Of a DNA stretch of 64,000 nt, positions 21,798 through 33,269 are shown piece after piece (positions within the stretch are counted from its first letter, which is position 1; every line of letters starts with the position of its first letter). The stretch comes from Eonycteris spelaea (Eukaryota > Chordata > Mammalia > Chiroptera > Pteropodidae): assembly GCA_003508835.1 (NCBI GenBank), contig PUFA01000003.1:19105501-19169500 (forward strand), read 5' to 3'. The notes under the pieces were generated by a model that made no database searches, was not told where the DNA came from, and saw nothing but the letters and a program-made list of their open reading frames with translations. The position numbers and the translations under genes were made by a program.

Positions 21798-23009
21798 TTC
21801 TGCCTCTCCACCTGCCATTTACTCTTCTGTTTTGTCAACACTGTTGGTTGGTTTAATACCTGGTAGTAGATGGATTGCCATGTTACGTGTATGTACTTAA
21901 TTTCCTCTTATCAAGTAGTGACAATCTTAATTGAATTTATAAATGTTAACTGCATCATAGAACTTTAACTTGGAATGCACCATTCAGTTTAAAGCACTTA
22001 TTTTAAAGGTGAGGAAAATGAAATCCTAATTGTTAGCAGGGTTGCTAACTCCTCTCTCTACTTCACCATTTTCATTCATTTATGCAACAGTAATTTTTTT
22101 TAGAGTTAACGTGTAATAAAAATTTATTATAGATAATTATTGGAAGAACACAGAGCAAGTCATACTTCTTAATGTTTTGACATCTAGTTTATATTTCTGT
22201 GAGCTTTCAGACAAAACCCACTCTAAATGTAGGTAGAATTAGCAAAGCCACCCACCAGGATCACTGTACTCCAAATTATTCCCCAAGCCATACTCAGCCC
22301 TCCAACAAAAGCTTACCAACCATCTAATATGTTTCTTAACCAAGTATCACCACCAATTGTGCAAAAGAAATAAAAGACACAGCTCATGCTCTCCAAGTAC
22401 TTATCTCTGCAATTGCCTAGAGATTAAACATTTCCTATAGGTTTTCAAAGCTACGATAACATCTCATTTATGTGGTATGCCACGAAGCAGGTTTTCTAAA
22501 CACTTAATTCCTAACCCTCCAGCCATCAGAACTTAAAAAAAAAAAAAAAACATACATATTATTAGAGACATTAGAAAGAAAACTTTGTAAAACATATTAT
22601 ATACACATTTTTAAAACAGAAAAGGCTCACTAGAACTCCACCCTGCCTTAAGGACACTAAGGCCTTTTTCCTAGCATTCTTGGGCTCAGGTACAAAGTCC
22701 TGATCAACTCAGGGTTTGTTGAGGTTTGTGGGGCTCTTCCACACCGAATGGCCCTAGAAAGCCATGGATTTTTAGTTCTTCGCTGGTGGAATTACCTCTG
22801 TCTGCATTCTTATTACAAACTGATAGCTGTCATTTCTGCATTTTGCTGGTCTTCTGATTTCTTTCACTGTGTTCTAATCAGGGCTCTTCCCGAGGGCTGC
22901 TCTGGGCAAACCCTTAACCATTGTTTTCCTCATATTTTTCTCTGCCTCCTTTCCTTTAGGCCGGGTCGTTGACAGGGTTCTCAGCCAGGACCAGTATCAT
23001 GGGCATCGG
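21798..23009. other. Unassigned AT-rich sequence
   Basis: Mostly AT-rich unique DNA with a poly-A run at about 22535-22552. A MIR-like trace at 21985-22030 is too short to call. A pyrimidine tract with AG at 22942-22960 looks like a splice acceptor, but no frame or donor supports an exon. Confidence 0.45.
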
Positions 23010-23095
23010 ACCTGTGGAGTCACATAAGACCCCACACTCAGAAGAACCCACAACTTGGTTCAGGGCTTCTGCTCTCTTGAAACTCTTAAAATGTG
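23010..23095 (+). repeat. Unclassified dispersed repeat, copy 1
   Basis: 'acctgtggagtcacataaga', 'ccccacactcagaagaaccc' and 'ctctcttgaaactcttaaaa' recur in diverged form at 26075-26150 (copy 2). Clearly a dispersed family, but I cannot name it with confidence. Confidence 0.5.
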
Positions 23096-23769
23096 ATCTC
23101 TGAATTTGCCTTGTATAGTGAAGGCCACTGGGACAAGAGAGCACGGGCACGAGAGAGGAGATGGGCTGCATGCGTGTGCCCTCTGCTCTTTGCCTGCCTG
23201 GTGGCATACACAGCGTGTGGGTTCAGGCCGCCGTGCAGCTCCACGACACCCTCATCTTGTCCCCGCTTTGAGTCTGGCTGGACTCCCACGCATCGTGGGT
23301 TCACAGGAATTCTGTGTTCGTGTTCTGCGTCCACACGGCTACGACTGAGCGAGCGGGGAACTGACAGCCAGAGAGGCCACTCTTGCCATTCAAACCAGAA
23401 CTTGCTTTGTATGCAGAAAGATGACAACGGCACTTCTATAAAATACAAATGACCAAGGAACCCTATCGTATTTTTTTTTTTTACTCATGTACTTCTCTGT
23501 ATAAGCCAACCCTTATTCTACAAATGATGGCATAAAAAGAAAGGAAAAGAAAGGGCAGCCCAGCTTCCTTCTCCTTTAAGTCCTTCCTTACTCACCTCTC
23601 AGTAAACCGAAGGTGGAGGTAGGTGTGCTTACCAAAAAAATAAAAAAGAGAGTTGGTTTAGTTTTATCAGCATTTCCCTGTTGTGGTAGAAACAAAATAG
23701 ACATGAATGTACAAGCTGTGGAATATAAATTGTGTAATTTTGGTGGTGTTGTGTATGAATGAAATGTTT
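23096..23769. other. Unassigned sequence
   Basis: Includes overlapping frames of about 120 codons on both strands at 23086-23452, a T-run at 23471-23482 and an A-run at 23634-23645. No known product and no repeat recognised. Confidence 0.4.
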
Positions 23770-24015
23770 TTGCATTGGTTTTAAATCACTTATTCACAAC
23801 AGCTGAAAGGAGGAATAACTTAGGTGTCCATCAGCGAGTGAATGAGGCACCTGAGCTGGCAAACTCCTAGAGACAGAAAGTAGCGTGGTACTTTGACAGG
23901 GGCTAGGGAGTGAATAAGCTTCATGCCACTGAACTGTACTCTTAAAAGTGGTTAAATAATGGTACATTTTATGTTATGTATATTTTAGTACAATAAAAAA
24001 TAATAAATAAATAAC
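23770..24015 (+). mobile_element. L1 3'-end fragment
   Basis: 'gtgtccatcagcgagtgaat', 'cctagagacagaaagtagcg', 'ccactgaactgtactcttaa' and 'ttatgttatgtatattttag' followed by an A-rich tail are the canonical L1 3' end, with a small internal deletion. Confidence 0.85.
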
Positions 24016-24626
24016 TAGCATAATGAAAAGATGAATGGCAAATAATTGAAATGTTATTTTCCTTTACTTATAATGACAAGAGCAAATTTTTTAAAAGCAT
24101 ACATTGAGATCGCAGAAGAAAAGGCTTTGCCTGCCAGTGCCTTTACCTGCACTTTCCCCTGCATTTTCATTTTCCACTGGCTCCTGTACCTGATGTAGCC
24201 AGCCCTGTCCTCACTTCTCAGTCCCGTAACATCTTCTCTGTCTCCCTGCCTTGGATCCCTCTACAGTGTCCACATTCACCACTCACAAGACATGCTCGCT
24301 CCTTCGCTCTCTTGTTTCTCTTCCTTTGTTGTTCTGGTCTCCCTCCCCCTTGCCCTGCCTTTCCTTAACCAAGAGCAAGAGAGTCACCATCCCATCTATT
24401 TACACATCTTCTTGACATGTTACCTGCCTTCTCACCCACCTTCCTTCAGCTGAGAGCCTGGTCCTCAGCGTTCTTCTTGCTCTGTGTTCATTCCACTCAC
24501 CCTATCTGAACCCACTCCCTTTCCCCTGAGGCTCCACTTTAGCCTAGTCCCTTCTCCCGGTGCAGCCCGAAGCCATGCCCTTTGCCCTAGAGCCTGCACG
24601 AATCACTCTCTCTGTCCTCCCGCTTC
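24016..24626. other. Unassigned C/T-rich sequence
   Basis: Strongly pyrimidine-biased from about 24120. It may contain decayed L2 in sense orientation, but no stretch is diagnostic. Confidence 0.4.
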
Positions 24627-24674
24627 TCCCTCCCCCCCCACCCCCCCCCCCCCCCCCCCCCCCCACCCCGCCCG
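24627..24674 (+). repeat. Poly-C tract
   Basis: CCC TCCCCCCCCA is followed by 24 uninterrupted C and then ACCCCGCCC. The complementary strand is a long G-run with strong G-quadruplex potential. Such tracts are prone to length error in sequencing. Confidence 0.95.
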
Positions 24675-24789
24675 GCTTCTGTCACTCCTGAGCTAAAAGG
24701 TTTCTGAAAGATCCCATCCACCTGGGAGAGCTGATGCTTATTCTTCTCCCCATTCCCCTGCATTCAAATGGGTGATCCAAAAACACTTC

Positions 24790-25222
24790 TCCTTAAAAAG
24801 AACAGATGGGCAACCCACGTGTCCATCAATGGTGGAATGGAGAAATGAAATATATATGCATAGCAATGGACTTTTACTCAACCTTTAAACAAGAAGGCAA
24901 TCTGTGACACATGCTATGACATAAACCTTGAAGACATGATCCCAAGTGAAATAAGTCAGACAAAAGGGCAAATACTGTATGATTCCACCGACATAAGGTT
25001 CTTGGATAGGCGGCTGCCCGGGGAATGAGGGGAGAGAAGAGTGAGGAGTTGCTATTTCATGGGCCCAGAGTTTCGGTCTGGAATGAGGAATACGTTCTGG
25101 AAATAGATGGTGGCGATGGTTGTACAACATTGTGCATGTACTACATGCCATTGAACTGTGTGCTTAAAACCAGTTAAAATGGTGACATTTATGTTATGCA
25201 TATTCTACAATTAAAGAAACAG
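24790..25222 (+). mobile_element. L1 3' UTR fragment
   Basis: Good match to a mid-age L1 3' UTR: 'cacgtgtccatcaatggtgg', 'ccttgaagacatgatcccaa', 'gtgaaataagtcagacaaaa', 'tactgtatgattccaccgac', 'gttctggaaatagatggtgg', 'caacattgtgcatgtactac'. It ends in 'ttatgttatgcatattctac' and an A-rich tail. No ORF2 sequence is present. Confidence 0.9.
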
Positions 25223-26039
25223 AATGAGGTGGGAACGCTAATCTGTGCCATCCTCCTCCTCTAGGTGTCCTGGAGAAAGGGAAAGATGATTTGCAATTTC
25301 AGTTCAAGGCTGGACAGGAAAAATAGGCAGAGGAAATGAAGGAGAGGGCGTGGCATTGTCCCCAAGGCTACAGTGCCAGACGAAGGGTTGTTTTCAGAGA
25401 AGCCCTTTCGGGCTTTCTGATGATGGCAGCATTTGGGGAATAGAACGTTACAGCTTGAAGTCTCAGAGAAGAGAAACGACTGCGAGGTCCTCACAGCTCA
25501 TGGGGTAGCAAGGACGGCACCAGAGCCAGGCATGAACTGGCTCCCACTCCAGGGCTCTCACCTCTCAACTGAAGCTCTTTGAGAGATTGCAGCTATGAAG
25601 GTGATGGCACAAGTCAGTCCCTACAGTGCAGTGAAATAGGGACTCCGAGGAAGGCAGACACAGAGGAGCCCTGGGCTTTGCTTCCAGGGGCTAGGCCAGA
25701 CAAAGCTTTGGCATGAATAGCTAAGTTGTTATATGAGGCAAGGAGCCCAGAGCACGCATCCTATGCAGAAGGAACAGCTTGTACTGCGGACACAGCATCA
25801 TCTGGGGCAATGTTTCTGTCCGGGACACTACTGTCATTTAGCTCAGGACTGTTGCAGGCGTAACAGGACATTTAGTACCTCCTATCCTTGCCCACCGAAA
25901 TCTAGAAGCACTCTCCTCCCCCCTCTAACCACCCCACAACCCGGTTCCTGAGCTTAGTTAAGCAAGGACAAAGAACCAAGTAAACTATGACTGTGGCAGT
26001 TAAGAGTGAGGCGAGTGAGGGGCCAGGACGTGTGTGCAG
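25223..26039. other. Unassigned sequence
   Basis: Unique sequence with no feature recognised. Frames of 72-88 codons are chance. Confidence 0.4.
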
Positions 26040-26165
26040 GGGGAGGCTTCATGGGCAAGCACCAAGGCAAGTTGCCTGGGGTCCCGCACTCGGAAGGGCC
26101 CCGAGTGGATTTACAGCTCTGAGTGTACCATCTTGAAACTCTTATCCTTTTGTTTTGAGTTTGTG
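26040..26165 (+). repeat. Unclassified dispersed repeat, copy 2 left part
   Basis: 'gcctggggtcccgcactcgg', 'aagggccccgagtgg' and 'accatcttgaaactcttatc' align in order with copy 1 at 23010-23095. It appears interrupted at about 26165; a plausible continuation starts near 26605. Confidence 0.5.
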
Positions 26166-26604
26166 TTTTGTGAGTAAAGTTTGGGACAATGGAAGCCCCT
26201 GCTCTTGCACAGTCCCACCTCCAATTGCCCCCAGAACAGGGTCTCAGTTGTGCCCTCTGTGTTCCCAGCACCTCAGGCTCCACCCAGTCTCTCCCTCCCT
26301 GCCCCCATCCCTGGACCTCCTCACACTGGTGGGAGGCCATGTTCTGCATTGCCCTCCACTCCCATCAGAGGCCAAAGCAAGCTCAGAGAAGGCCAGGGTT
26401 AAGCTAATGCCCCTTAGTGTCTCAGAGATAAGGCAAGGCAGTGGCCATCACTACCCTGGGCTGGCAGCACCAAGGTGCATTGGGGAATGAATCAGCAGCC
26501 TCTTGCCCACGCCCAGTGCAAGAATCCCCTTAGTTGCATTCCCTGAAGTGTTGCCCATCCACCTGTGGTTGGGGTGGAAGCCCATGGGAAGGGAGATTGA
26601 TTTC
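26166..26604. other. Sequence separating two parts of a dispersed repeat
   Basis: About 440 bp lying between the two halves of the unclassified repeat. It is not recognised itself. It may be an insertion, or the two halves may be independent copies. Confidence 0.4.
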
Positions 26605-26680
26605 ACCCCACCCCCAGTGGGGGCCCTGCATTTTGCACTGGACCCACAAATTACAGAGCCAACTCTGCATGTTTGAGAGG
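26605..26680 (+). repeat. Unclassified dispersed repeat, copy 2 right part
   Basis: 'gggggccctgcattttgcac' and 'tggacccacaaattacagag' fit the right end of the family described at 26040-26165, in the same orientation. Confidence 0.45.
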
Positions 26681-27124
26681 GTCAGCAATGGAGATGGAGA
26701 GAAGGGGACGCTTTCGGGACACGGTGACACGGACTCGGTGACTGATTACACAGGAAGGGAGGAGGAGGATTTTACGAAGATACCTCCTGCCTCCGTTTTT
26801 AGCCCAGAAATAGAGAAGGATTAGTTTGTTTGAAGGGGGTATGGAAACGTGGGGAGAAATAATTAGTTTACTTTGGGCCATGTTTATTTTGAGATTATTG
26901 TGGAGACATTCAGAAAGCATTTGGAAATTAGGTCAGGAGCCCAGGAAAAACGCCTGAGAGAAAGAGCCAGAGGCGTATGAAAGGCATGTGAAGGCCCAGG
27001 AGCAAAAGAGAATGGCCAGGACAAGAGATGATGGCTGGAAGAGAAACAAGGATGCCAGGAACAGAAAGTGATATTCGGGCGAAAACACGGGCATTGAATT
27101 TGGTCACTAGAAGGTCAGCAAGTA
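26681..27124. other. Unassigned sequence
   Basis: No feature recognised. Confidence 0.4.
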
Positions 27125-27345
27125 TCTTAGAGCCGCACTGTCCCATACAAGAGCCACTAGCTGTTAAAATTAAACTAAGGTTAAAATTGAATAAAATTCA
27201 AAATTCAGTTCCTTAGTCCCAAGAACCACATTGCATGTTTTCGGTAGCCACAGGTGGCTGGTGGTACCATTCTGGACCACTCAGAATAGAACATTGCTAT
27301 TTTCGAGAAACGGTCTGTTGGACAGCACTGCGTTAGAGCAGATTT
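27125..27345. mobile_element. hAT-type DNA transposon remnant
   Basis: 'gcactgtcccatacaagagc', 'cactagctgttaaaattaaa', 'ggtagccacaggtggctggt', 'agaatagaacattgctattt' and 'ttggacagcactgcgttaga' give the outline of a common hAT MITE, with matching ends (GCACTGTCC and the inverted GGACAGCAC). Confidence 0.75.
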
Positions 27346-27539
27346 GGGGGAGCAGACTTGTCCAAGAAGTCATCAGCAGTGCCGGGACTGGGGTCCAGTT
27401 CTCCAGACTTCCAGGACTTCTGCTTTTGGATCACCAATTCCACCCTTCCTGGCTGGCGAGGGCATCCCATCCGCCACGGGTTTGCTCGGCATTAAATCAG
27501 TGCCAGCATGAGTACAGCCACTACACACCCTTCCACAGG

Positions 27540-27652
27540 CCTCCATGCTCTCTAGAGCCCACAACTCTGCTCTTCCTTCCTCCCCCAAGTCTGTCCAGTG
27601 CCTGGAACATAGGAGGCACTCAATAAACACTTGCGGAATGAATGAATGACCC
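27540..27652 (+). repeat. L2 3' end
   Basis: 'ccagtgcctggaacatagga', 'ggcactcaataaacacttgc' and GGAATGAATGAATGA give a complete L2 terminus in sense orientation. Confidence 0.85.
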
Positions 27653-27879
27653 CTGTGAGGTGTGTCAGCTCCACTACAGAAATCAGGTTTCCTTGTCTTA
27701 CCAGCTCCTCTCTCATGGTTCACGGGCTGAGACTGTCACTCTGGATTAATACGGGTGCCACCTCCTGAAGTCACTTGCTGCCTCAAGTGTTCATTCAAGG
27801 CTTCTTAGAGGCTGGGAGGCCTCTGCATGTCCCAGGTGCATTTGGAAAGTGCACGAATTCAGAAGGTGGGGATCTGGTG

Positions 27880-28040
27880 GGCAGTGCCCAGATCGAGGAA
27901 TCAGAAATTCTGGGTGTCTCCCTGAGTGACTTTGGGCAGACATAGAAATCTCTGTGCTCTAGTTCCCCATTTGGAAAACAGAGACCTTGATCCTGTCCAC
28001 CTCACAGCATTGTTGCACCAGCCAGTGATGGTCCCGACTG
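27880..28040 (+). repeat. MIR element
   Basis: 'gtgactttgggcagacatag', 'ctagttccccatttggaaaa' and 'ccacctcacagcattgttgc' are MIR in sense orientation. Confidence 0.8.
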
Positions 28041-28479
28041 GATGCAGAGGCCTCTGAAAAGCCAAAAGACACCGATGTGTCTCCTCCTGCCCCCTCACCT
28101 CCATCTGCATGATGTCCACACCTTCTTTATTAAAAATGTTTCCCCATCATCATTCGCTGTCACTTTTTAATAATCCCACACTCCTCCCCCCCCCTGCCCC
28201 CAGTGAGGCATCTTCCACTCAGGATAGGAACATACAGGAACTTCTCTCACCCTCCAATCTTTTCTGCACCTCCCCTCCCAGGTCACAGCCAAGTTCCCAA
28301 AGAGCTTCTCTCCACTTGCCAACTCCTTCCTCACCTCTCAGTCACTTCTCAGCTCACTGCCATCTGGCCCAGGCCCGCTGCTCCATGGAGACTGTTTCCA
28401 CCGATGACACCAGGGACCTCTGAGTCCCACACCCGGGGGCGGGCTCCCTTGTCTGCTCAGTCCCTGGCGGGTTTGGGGT
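28041..28479. other. Unassigned C/T-rich sequence
   Basis: Pyrimidine-rich. It may be a further, more decayed 5' part of the L2 that follows. No gene recognised. Confidence 0.45.
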
Positions 28480-29247
28480 CTGATCTCTTCCTCCTCCTTG
28501 AGCCTCTCACTCTGTCCACTCCCAGGACTCCATGCACTCCCCCTGCCTCTCTGGTCCCTCCCTCGAAGGCTGTCCCCAGGGAGGCTTCTGCATGTCCACC
28601 TCCATCTGCAGGTCCTTGAATGTGTTTCTCGGAGCTCCTTCCTCCTCCCAAGGCTTTCTCACACGGAACACTCTCCCTGAGTGACTTGATCTGGGAAGCA
28701 CGTGGCCTGAGACCCCAAAGTCTGCCTCTCCAGGCAAAACTACTTTCTGATGCTGAGGATCTGGAGTCCAACCGCCCCCTGGACATGACACTTGAAGGCC
28801 CACAAGCATCTCAAACATAATGTGTCCAAAAGCCAGCTCCTGGTCCTCCAAAGCTTCCACTGGGGTTCATTTTCTGTGAACAGAACTGTGTTAGACATTT
28901 TAAGTTGGTTTACCCCAAATCACTCCTCAAAAGGAGGATTCAACTGCAAGTGGCTTCACTGGGAAGTGATGTCTCGGTGAGCCCCGATCTGACCACTCCA
29001 CTTAAAAGTGCAACCCTCCCTGCCCCGCTCACGACCCTGCTTGATTCTAAGGATTTTTCAGCTTCTAACATACTCTGTAAATTACTTGTTTATAATGTTT
29101 ATTTTTATGGTCTGTCTCCCCCACTAGAGTGAAGGCCACAGCACGGGTTTTTTTCATCTATCTTGTTCACTGATGTATGTCAAGCATCCTGAACAGTGCA
29201 TGGTGCGTGGGAAGCTTGACAAACACCTGTGGAATGAAAGAATGCCT
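28480..29247 (+). mobile_element. L2 fragment with end of ORF2 and 3' UTR
   Basis: The longest L2 in the window. 'catctcaaacataatgtgtc' and 'caaaagccagctcctggtcc' match the L2 ORF2 region just after the reverse-transcriptase domain. The 3' UTR follows: 'atctgaccactccacttaaa', 'tctgtctcccccactagagt', 'ttgttcactgatgtatgtca', 'aaacacctgtggaatgaaag'. The reading frame is destroyed. Confidence 0.8.
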
Positions 29248-29261
29248 CAGTGACTTGTGGG

Positions 29262-29396
29262 GCCTCTTCTTCTGCCTCCCCTTCTAGGCATAAACCACAT
29301 CAGGGCAGACACAGCTTCTTCTCTGAGTGCCACACATTCAGCACCTGCTGCGCCACATTCCTGGCCTCAATGAATGTTTGCTGAATAAGTGAAGTT
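29262..29396 (+). repeat. L2 3' end
   Basis: 'ccacatcagggcagacacag', 'acacattcagcacctgctgc' and 'aatgaatgtttgctgaataa' fit a second L2 terminus directly after the first. Confidence 0.7.
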
Positions 29397-30178
29397 TGAA
29401 TGTAAGACACTGTACTCCAGGGTGACAATTTCTGTCAACATCTATTGTCTCACTGTGGCATCTTTAAAGCTTGATACCTTGAACGCTGAGGATTGTGCTA
29501 GTTTTGTGACAGTTTCTATTTTTATTTATATAGTCATTCTAAAGGTAAATGCTCATGATCAGCCAACCAGGCATTTATTCACCTGGAGACTTTGGTAATA
29601 AACCAAAGAGGTTGCCATTTGGGTTCCTCTTATTCTAAATTCCACACAGAACACTCTACTTCTGATACCTAATTTGTTTCAGACACATTGTTATATATTC
29701 TTACAGCAGAAACTGTCAGGGACCCACCCACATGCTTCAGACACTCAGAATTCCACTTCCCATCCTGAAGTTCCCCTGCGAGCACCCTGACTTTCCACCT
29801 GAGGGCTTCCTCTTCGTCCTCGTGCCAAGAAGGTGACATCTCAAGAGTAGTGCTGGTGGCCTGGAGCTGGAGGGTAAGTACTCTAGCTTATTCCTGCTTC
29901 AGGGGGTACCTGAGCATGCTGATTCTGTCTGCCACAGTTCCCCGCTGAGACTGAACCCCACTCGCCATCAGAGGCAACCTGTTCCATAACCCATCCTTTA
30001 CTGGCTTCCTTCTCTCCCGTCTCACTGCCCACTTCCCAAGCAGTGCTTTCTGGGAAGATCTCCCAATTAGATGCTGCACTGAAAGCTTGGTCTCAGCATC
30101 AGCTCCTGGCAGAACCCAGACTGAGACAATTATATTATTACTTTCTGAAAAACACGCTGTCATTCTGAAACTGGTAGT
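29397..30178. other. Unassigned, possibly LTR-derived
   Basis: 29690-30130 has the feel of an old interspersed repeat ('cagcatcagctcctggcaga' then 'acccagactgagacaa' near its end), but I cannot assign a family. The rest is unique. Confidence 0.35.
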
Positions 30179-30179
30179 G

Positions 30180-30660
30180 GTAGATTTTTTAAAGATTTAG
30201 ATTATGGTTTTATAATACATTCAAAATGCACAAATTTTGCATATACAGGTCCATAAATGACCACAAAATGAGCACCTGCATATCCACTCCCCAAATCAAG
30301 AAATAAAACACTGTGCCCCCAGAAGCCCCTCTCTTGCCTATAATATTTCCTCCCGAGCCCCTCTCCTGACTTCTAATACCATAGATAACTTTACTGGCTT
30401 TGAACTTCATATAAGTGCTCTCACTCAGTATCTGTTCTTTCAGGTTTGACTTCTTTTACGCAGCATCGTGTGTGTGAGACTCACCCATGATCCTGCACGG
30501 GGCTGCAGTTTATAACTGGTGCTGCGTTGTTCTCTATTGCATGGTTAGACTGCAATGTACTTATCTGTTCTGCTGTTAGTGTCTTTCGGGGCTATTACAA
30601 AAAAGTGCTGCCATGAACATTCCTGCACATGCACATGTGCACACAATTCTACTGGCTATA
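30180..30660 (-). mobile_element. L1 3' UTR fragment
   Basis: Antisense old L1: 'ccccaaatcaagaaataaaa', 'gctttgaacttcatataagt', 'ttcttttacgcagcatcgtg', 'gtgagactcacccatgatcc', 'aagtgctgccatgaacattc'. Diverged and without ORF2. Confidence 0.8.
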
Positions 30661-30969
30661 TATCATACATCGGGAGGGACGCATTGTGGATTTGCGGGCA
30701 CTGTGATAATAAGTGGGAGAAAATGCATTTTCTCAAAGCAGGGAAGCCCCTCTGGGTGCTCATATTATGATACCCTGCAGCCCCGCCCCACTGCCTGAAG
30801 CTGGAACCTATCCCCTGTGGACATACTACACTCTCTCTTTCTAGGCATGGTGTGGTGGGAGGAAGCTTGGCAGGCAAAGACCAAGGAGCCCCAGTCCGGG
30901 TACCAACTATGGGGCCACAAGCAAGTCCCTTCACCTCTCCACACTCAAGTGTTGCCTCTCTGGCCTTGT
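30661..30969. other. Unassigned sequence
   Basis: No feature recognised. Confidence 0.4.
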
Positions 30970-31216
30970 CAATTGTTCCATGGCACTGCAGACATGGGCC
31001 CTGCGGACAGACCACCTGGGTTTCAAATTCTGACTCCCCAACTTACTAGCTGTGTGACCTTGGGCAAAAGGTTCAACACCTCTGTTTCCTCGACTGAAAA
31101 ATAAGGATAATAAAGTGCCTACCTCATAGGGTTCTTGAAGATGGAGTGGAATAATATGGGTGAGGTGTGCAGAACAGCGCCTCCCATAGAATAAGAATTC
31201 AATACATGTTGGCAAT
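30970..31216 (+). repeat. MIR element, near full length
   Basis: 'cacctgggtttcaaattctg', 'actagctgtgtgaccttggg', 'acctctgtttcctcgactga', 'gtgcctacctcatagggttc' and 'agaattcaatacatgttggc' form an almost complete MIR in sense orientation, the best preserved in the window. Confidence 0.93.
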
Positions 31217-31277
31217 TACCTCACAGGTTGTAGAACTCACATGAAATACTGGGTGTGGAAGAGCTTTAAGAGGTACA

Positions 31278-31330
31278 AAGTCAGAGAGAAAGAGAGAGAC
31301 AGACAGAGAGAGAGAGAAAGAGAGAGAGGC
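31278..31330 (+). repeat. (GA)n/(AGAC)n tract
   Basis: Purine-rich simple repeat of GAGA with AGAC interruptions. Confidence 0.95.
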
Positions 31331-31554
31331 ACATGGCTATTTTCCTAGTGCACAACCCCTTATTTGCGTCTCTTGTTTCTTGGCCTTTTCAATTCCTTCC
31401 TTAGGAAACACCCAAAGCCAAGCGTGAAATGAAGGAAGTGCTAGAGGTTGGCATGGTAGTTCACGGACTGCCATTTAGACTAGGATCTGAACATTTTCCC
31501 CCTTCTCAGACATTATAACCTCCTTTTGAGTAGAAGATCCAAGGCTCTTTCCTG
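31331..31554. other. Unassigned spacer
   Basis: Nothing recognised. Confidence 0.4.
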
Positions 31555-31705
31555 AGTCTCTTGCTTAGCAGTGGCATGATCTTGGCTATATGGCCTGGAT
31601 TCCTCACTTGTAAAGTGGGATCAAAAAAACCTCTCCTGCCTCTCTTAGAAAGATATTGTAAGGTTCAAAAGGTAAGTGCTTTGTAAACTGGAAAGTACCT
31701 TCACA
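31555..31705 (+). repeat. MIR fragment
   Basis: 'ggattcctcacttgtaaagt', 'gggatcaaaaaaacctctcc' and 'attgtaaggttcaaaaggta' are the right half of MIR. Confidence 0.7.
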
Positions 31706-31789
31706 CATGAGCCCACATGACTCTCGGAGAAGAAGAAAGGTCAGGAAAGCTTTGAGGACAAGGATCAGATAGATCTTGGTCATCCATTT

Positions 31790-31882
31790 AACCAACCTCT
31801 TGTTCCCCTGCGTCACCTTCCAGCACCTGGCTAGTCCTTGGAACATACTCGTGCTCAATAAAATGCTTGCTGAGATGGCTTG
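31790..31882 (+). repeat. L2 3'-end fragment
   Basis: 'tccagcacctggctagtcct' and 'tcgtgctcaataaaatgctt' followed by GCTGAGATG are a short L2 terminus. Confidence 0.6.
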
Positions 31883-32293
31883 AGGTTGGGGAGGGAGAAG
31901 GAGGGTATTCATGATCTTTGAGGCTTTCCAGCCTTAAGGGCCCTGCCACCTCTCAGCAGTGCGTGGGCTTCAAGAAGCCTGCCAAACACGTCACCTGTGA
32001 AATCACAGGGCCACCAGGAAGGTGGCACAGGGTGAGTCAGTGGGAATGTACAATTTTGTAAATTGCACCATGCCATCATGCACACACCCATAGTAGTTGG
32101 TAAGGAGTGGAGGAAAGGGAAGGGAAAGTAGACAATTTTGTGTGAGTGAAATTGCAGGTCCTGCCAGATGGCTCACGGGCCCTGGGCTAGCCCTAGGCAA
32201 AACTGTGCAGTAGGAAAGTCTGCTTGTTGGAAGGAGTGTTGATGAAATGTCGCTCCCTCCATTTCATCATTTGCTCCAACACATTTTCTCCCC
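31883..32293. other. Unassigned sequence
   Basis: No feature recognised. Confidence 0.4.
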
Positions 32294-32330
32294 ACACACA
32301 CACACACACACACACCCACACACAACCCAC
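32294..32330 (+). repeat. (CA)n microsatellite
   Basis: About 14 CA units followed by an imperfect CCACACAC extension. Confidence 0.95.
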
Positions 32331-32589
32331 AACAGTCACAAGTCCAACCCTAGCATTCTGTCCTCTGACCTGTCTCCTCTCCTTCTGGGAGCCCACCTGC
32401 CTACCCCAGAGGGAAGCCAGGACCTGAGCCTTTCCCTACTCTTTGTCCCATGGATCCCCATCTCTCATCAACATCCCCTTCTCCATGATCTAATTGTCCA
32501 ACGGTTGCTGATCTAACCATCATCCCTCATCACATTAACACTAATTAGCTCCTCCCAGGTAACAGAGTTTGAATTCCACCTTGTATTAT

Positions 32590-32705
32590 CATGATCTGAG
32601 CCCAGATCTGCCTCCCAAGGAGAAGGTTCCATGAAGTTAGGGACTATGTCTGGTCCTCTTTGCAGCCCATTCAGAGCCCAGCAATGTCGGGACCAAGATA
32701 ACTGA
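32590..32705 (+). repeat. L2 3'-end fragment
   Basis: 'aaggttccatgaagttaggg', 'actatgtctggtcctctttg' and 'cagcccattcagagcccagc' match an L2 3' end in sense orientation. Confidence 0.6.
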
Positions 32706-33269
32706 ATTCTAGGCCAACAGTGGGGAAAAGCAAAAAGCAATGTGATTAAATGAAAGAACTCTCCAAAGGCTCAGGAAAGGTGGAACCATTTATCTGTGGA
32801 AATAAAGGGGAAGATGAGGCTAAAATAAATAGTTGAGAGTCTGTACAAGACACAGATCCCCAGACTCCCTTCCAGCTCGGCACAACCAGAAAACTGCCTG
32901 CCCTTTATGGAATGGAACTGCAAGTTGACTCTCTGGAGAGGCTCAAACAGGTTTCCCGACTGAGGACCACCAGGAAGAGTTGAGGGTAGGAGTCTTCGAC
33001 TGATAGCCTGATCTTTAGTAAATAAGTGTTCACTGGAGGCTGAGACTCATAGCTCTTTCTAGGAACCCTGGGGGCCAGGCATTGCCCTCGAGAAAGAAAA
33101 TAATTTGACCAGTCCAAGAAGAAAAACCTAAAGATACTAATATTGAAGTCTCTAAGAGATGACCTAGACTGATCCTCTCAGGAAAATCTCTACTCACATA
33201 CCCAGAGCTCCCAATCAATGTTTTTTGTCTCCATAAGGACACAAACAAATATCCCCAGATATGTGAGGA
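32706..33269. other. Unassigned sequence
   Basis: No feature recognised. It could include a decayed upstream part of the HAL1-like element. Confidence 0.4.

Noticed and set aside
22942..23050. An exon beginning after a pyrimidine tract and AG near 22960.
   Set aside because: No donor follows in frame and the sequence runs into a dispersed repeat.
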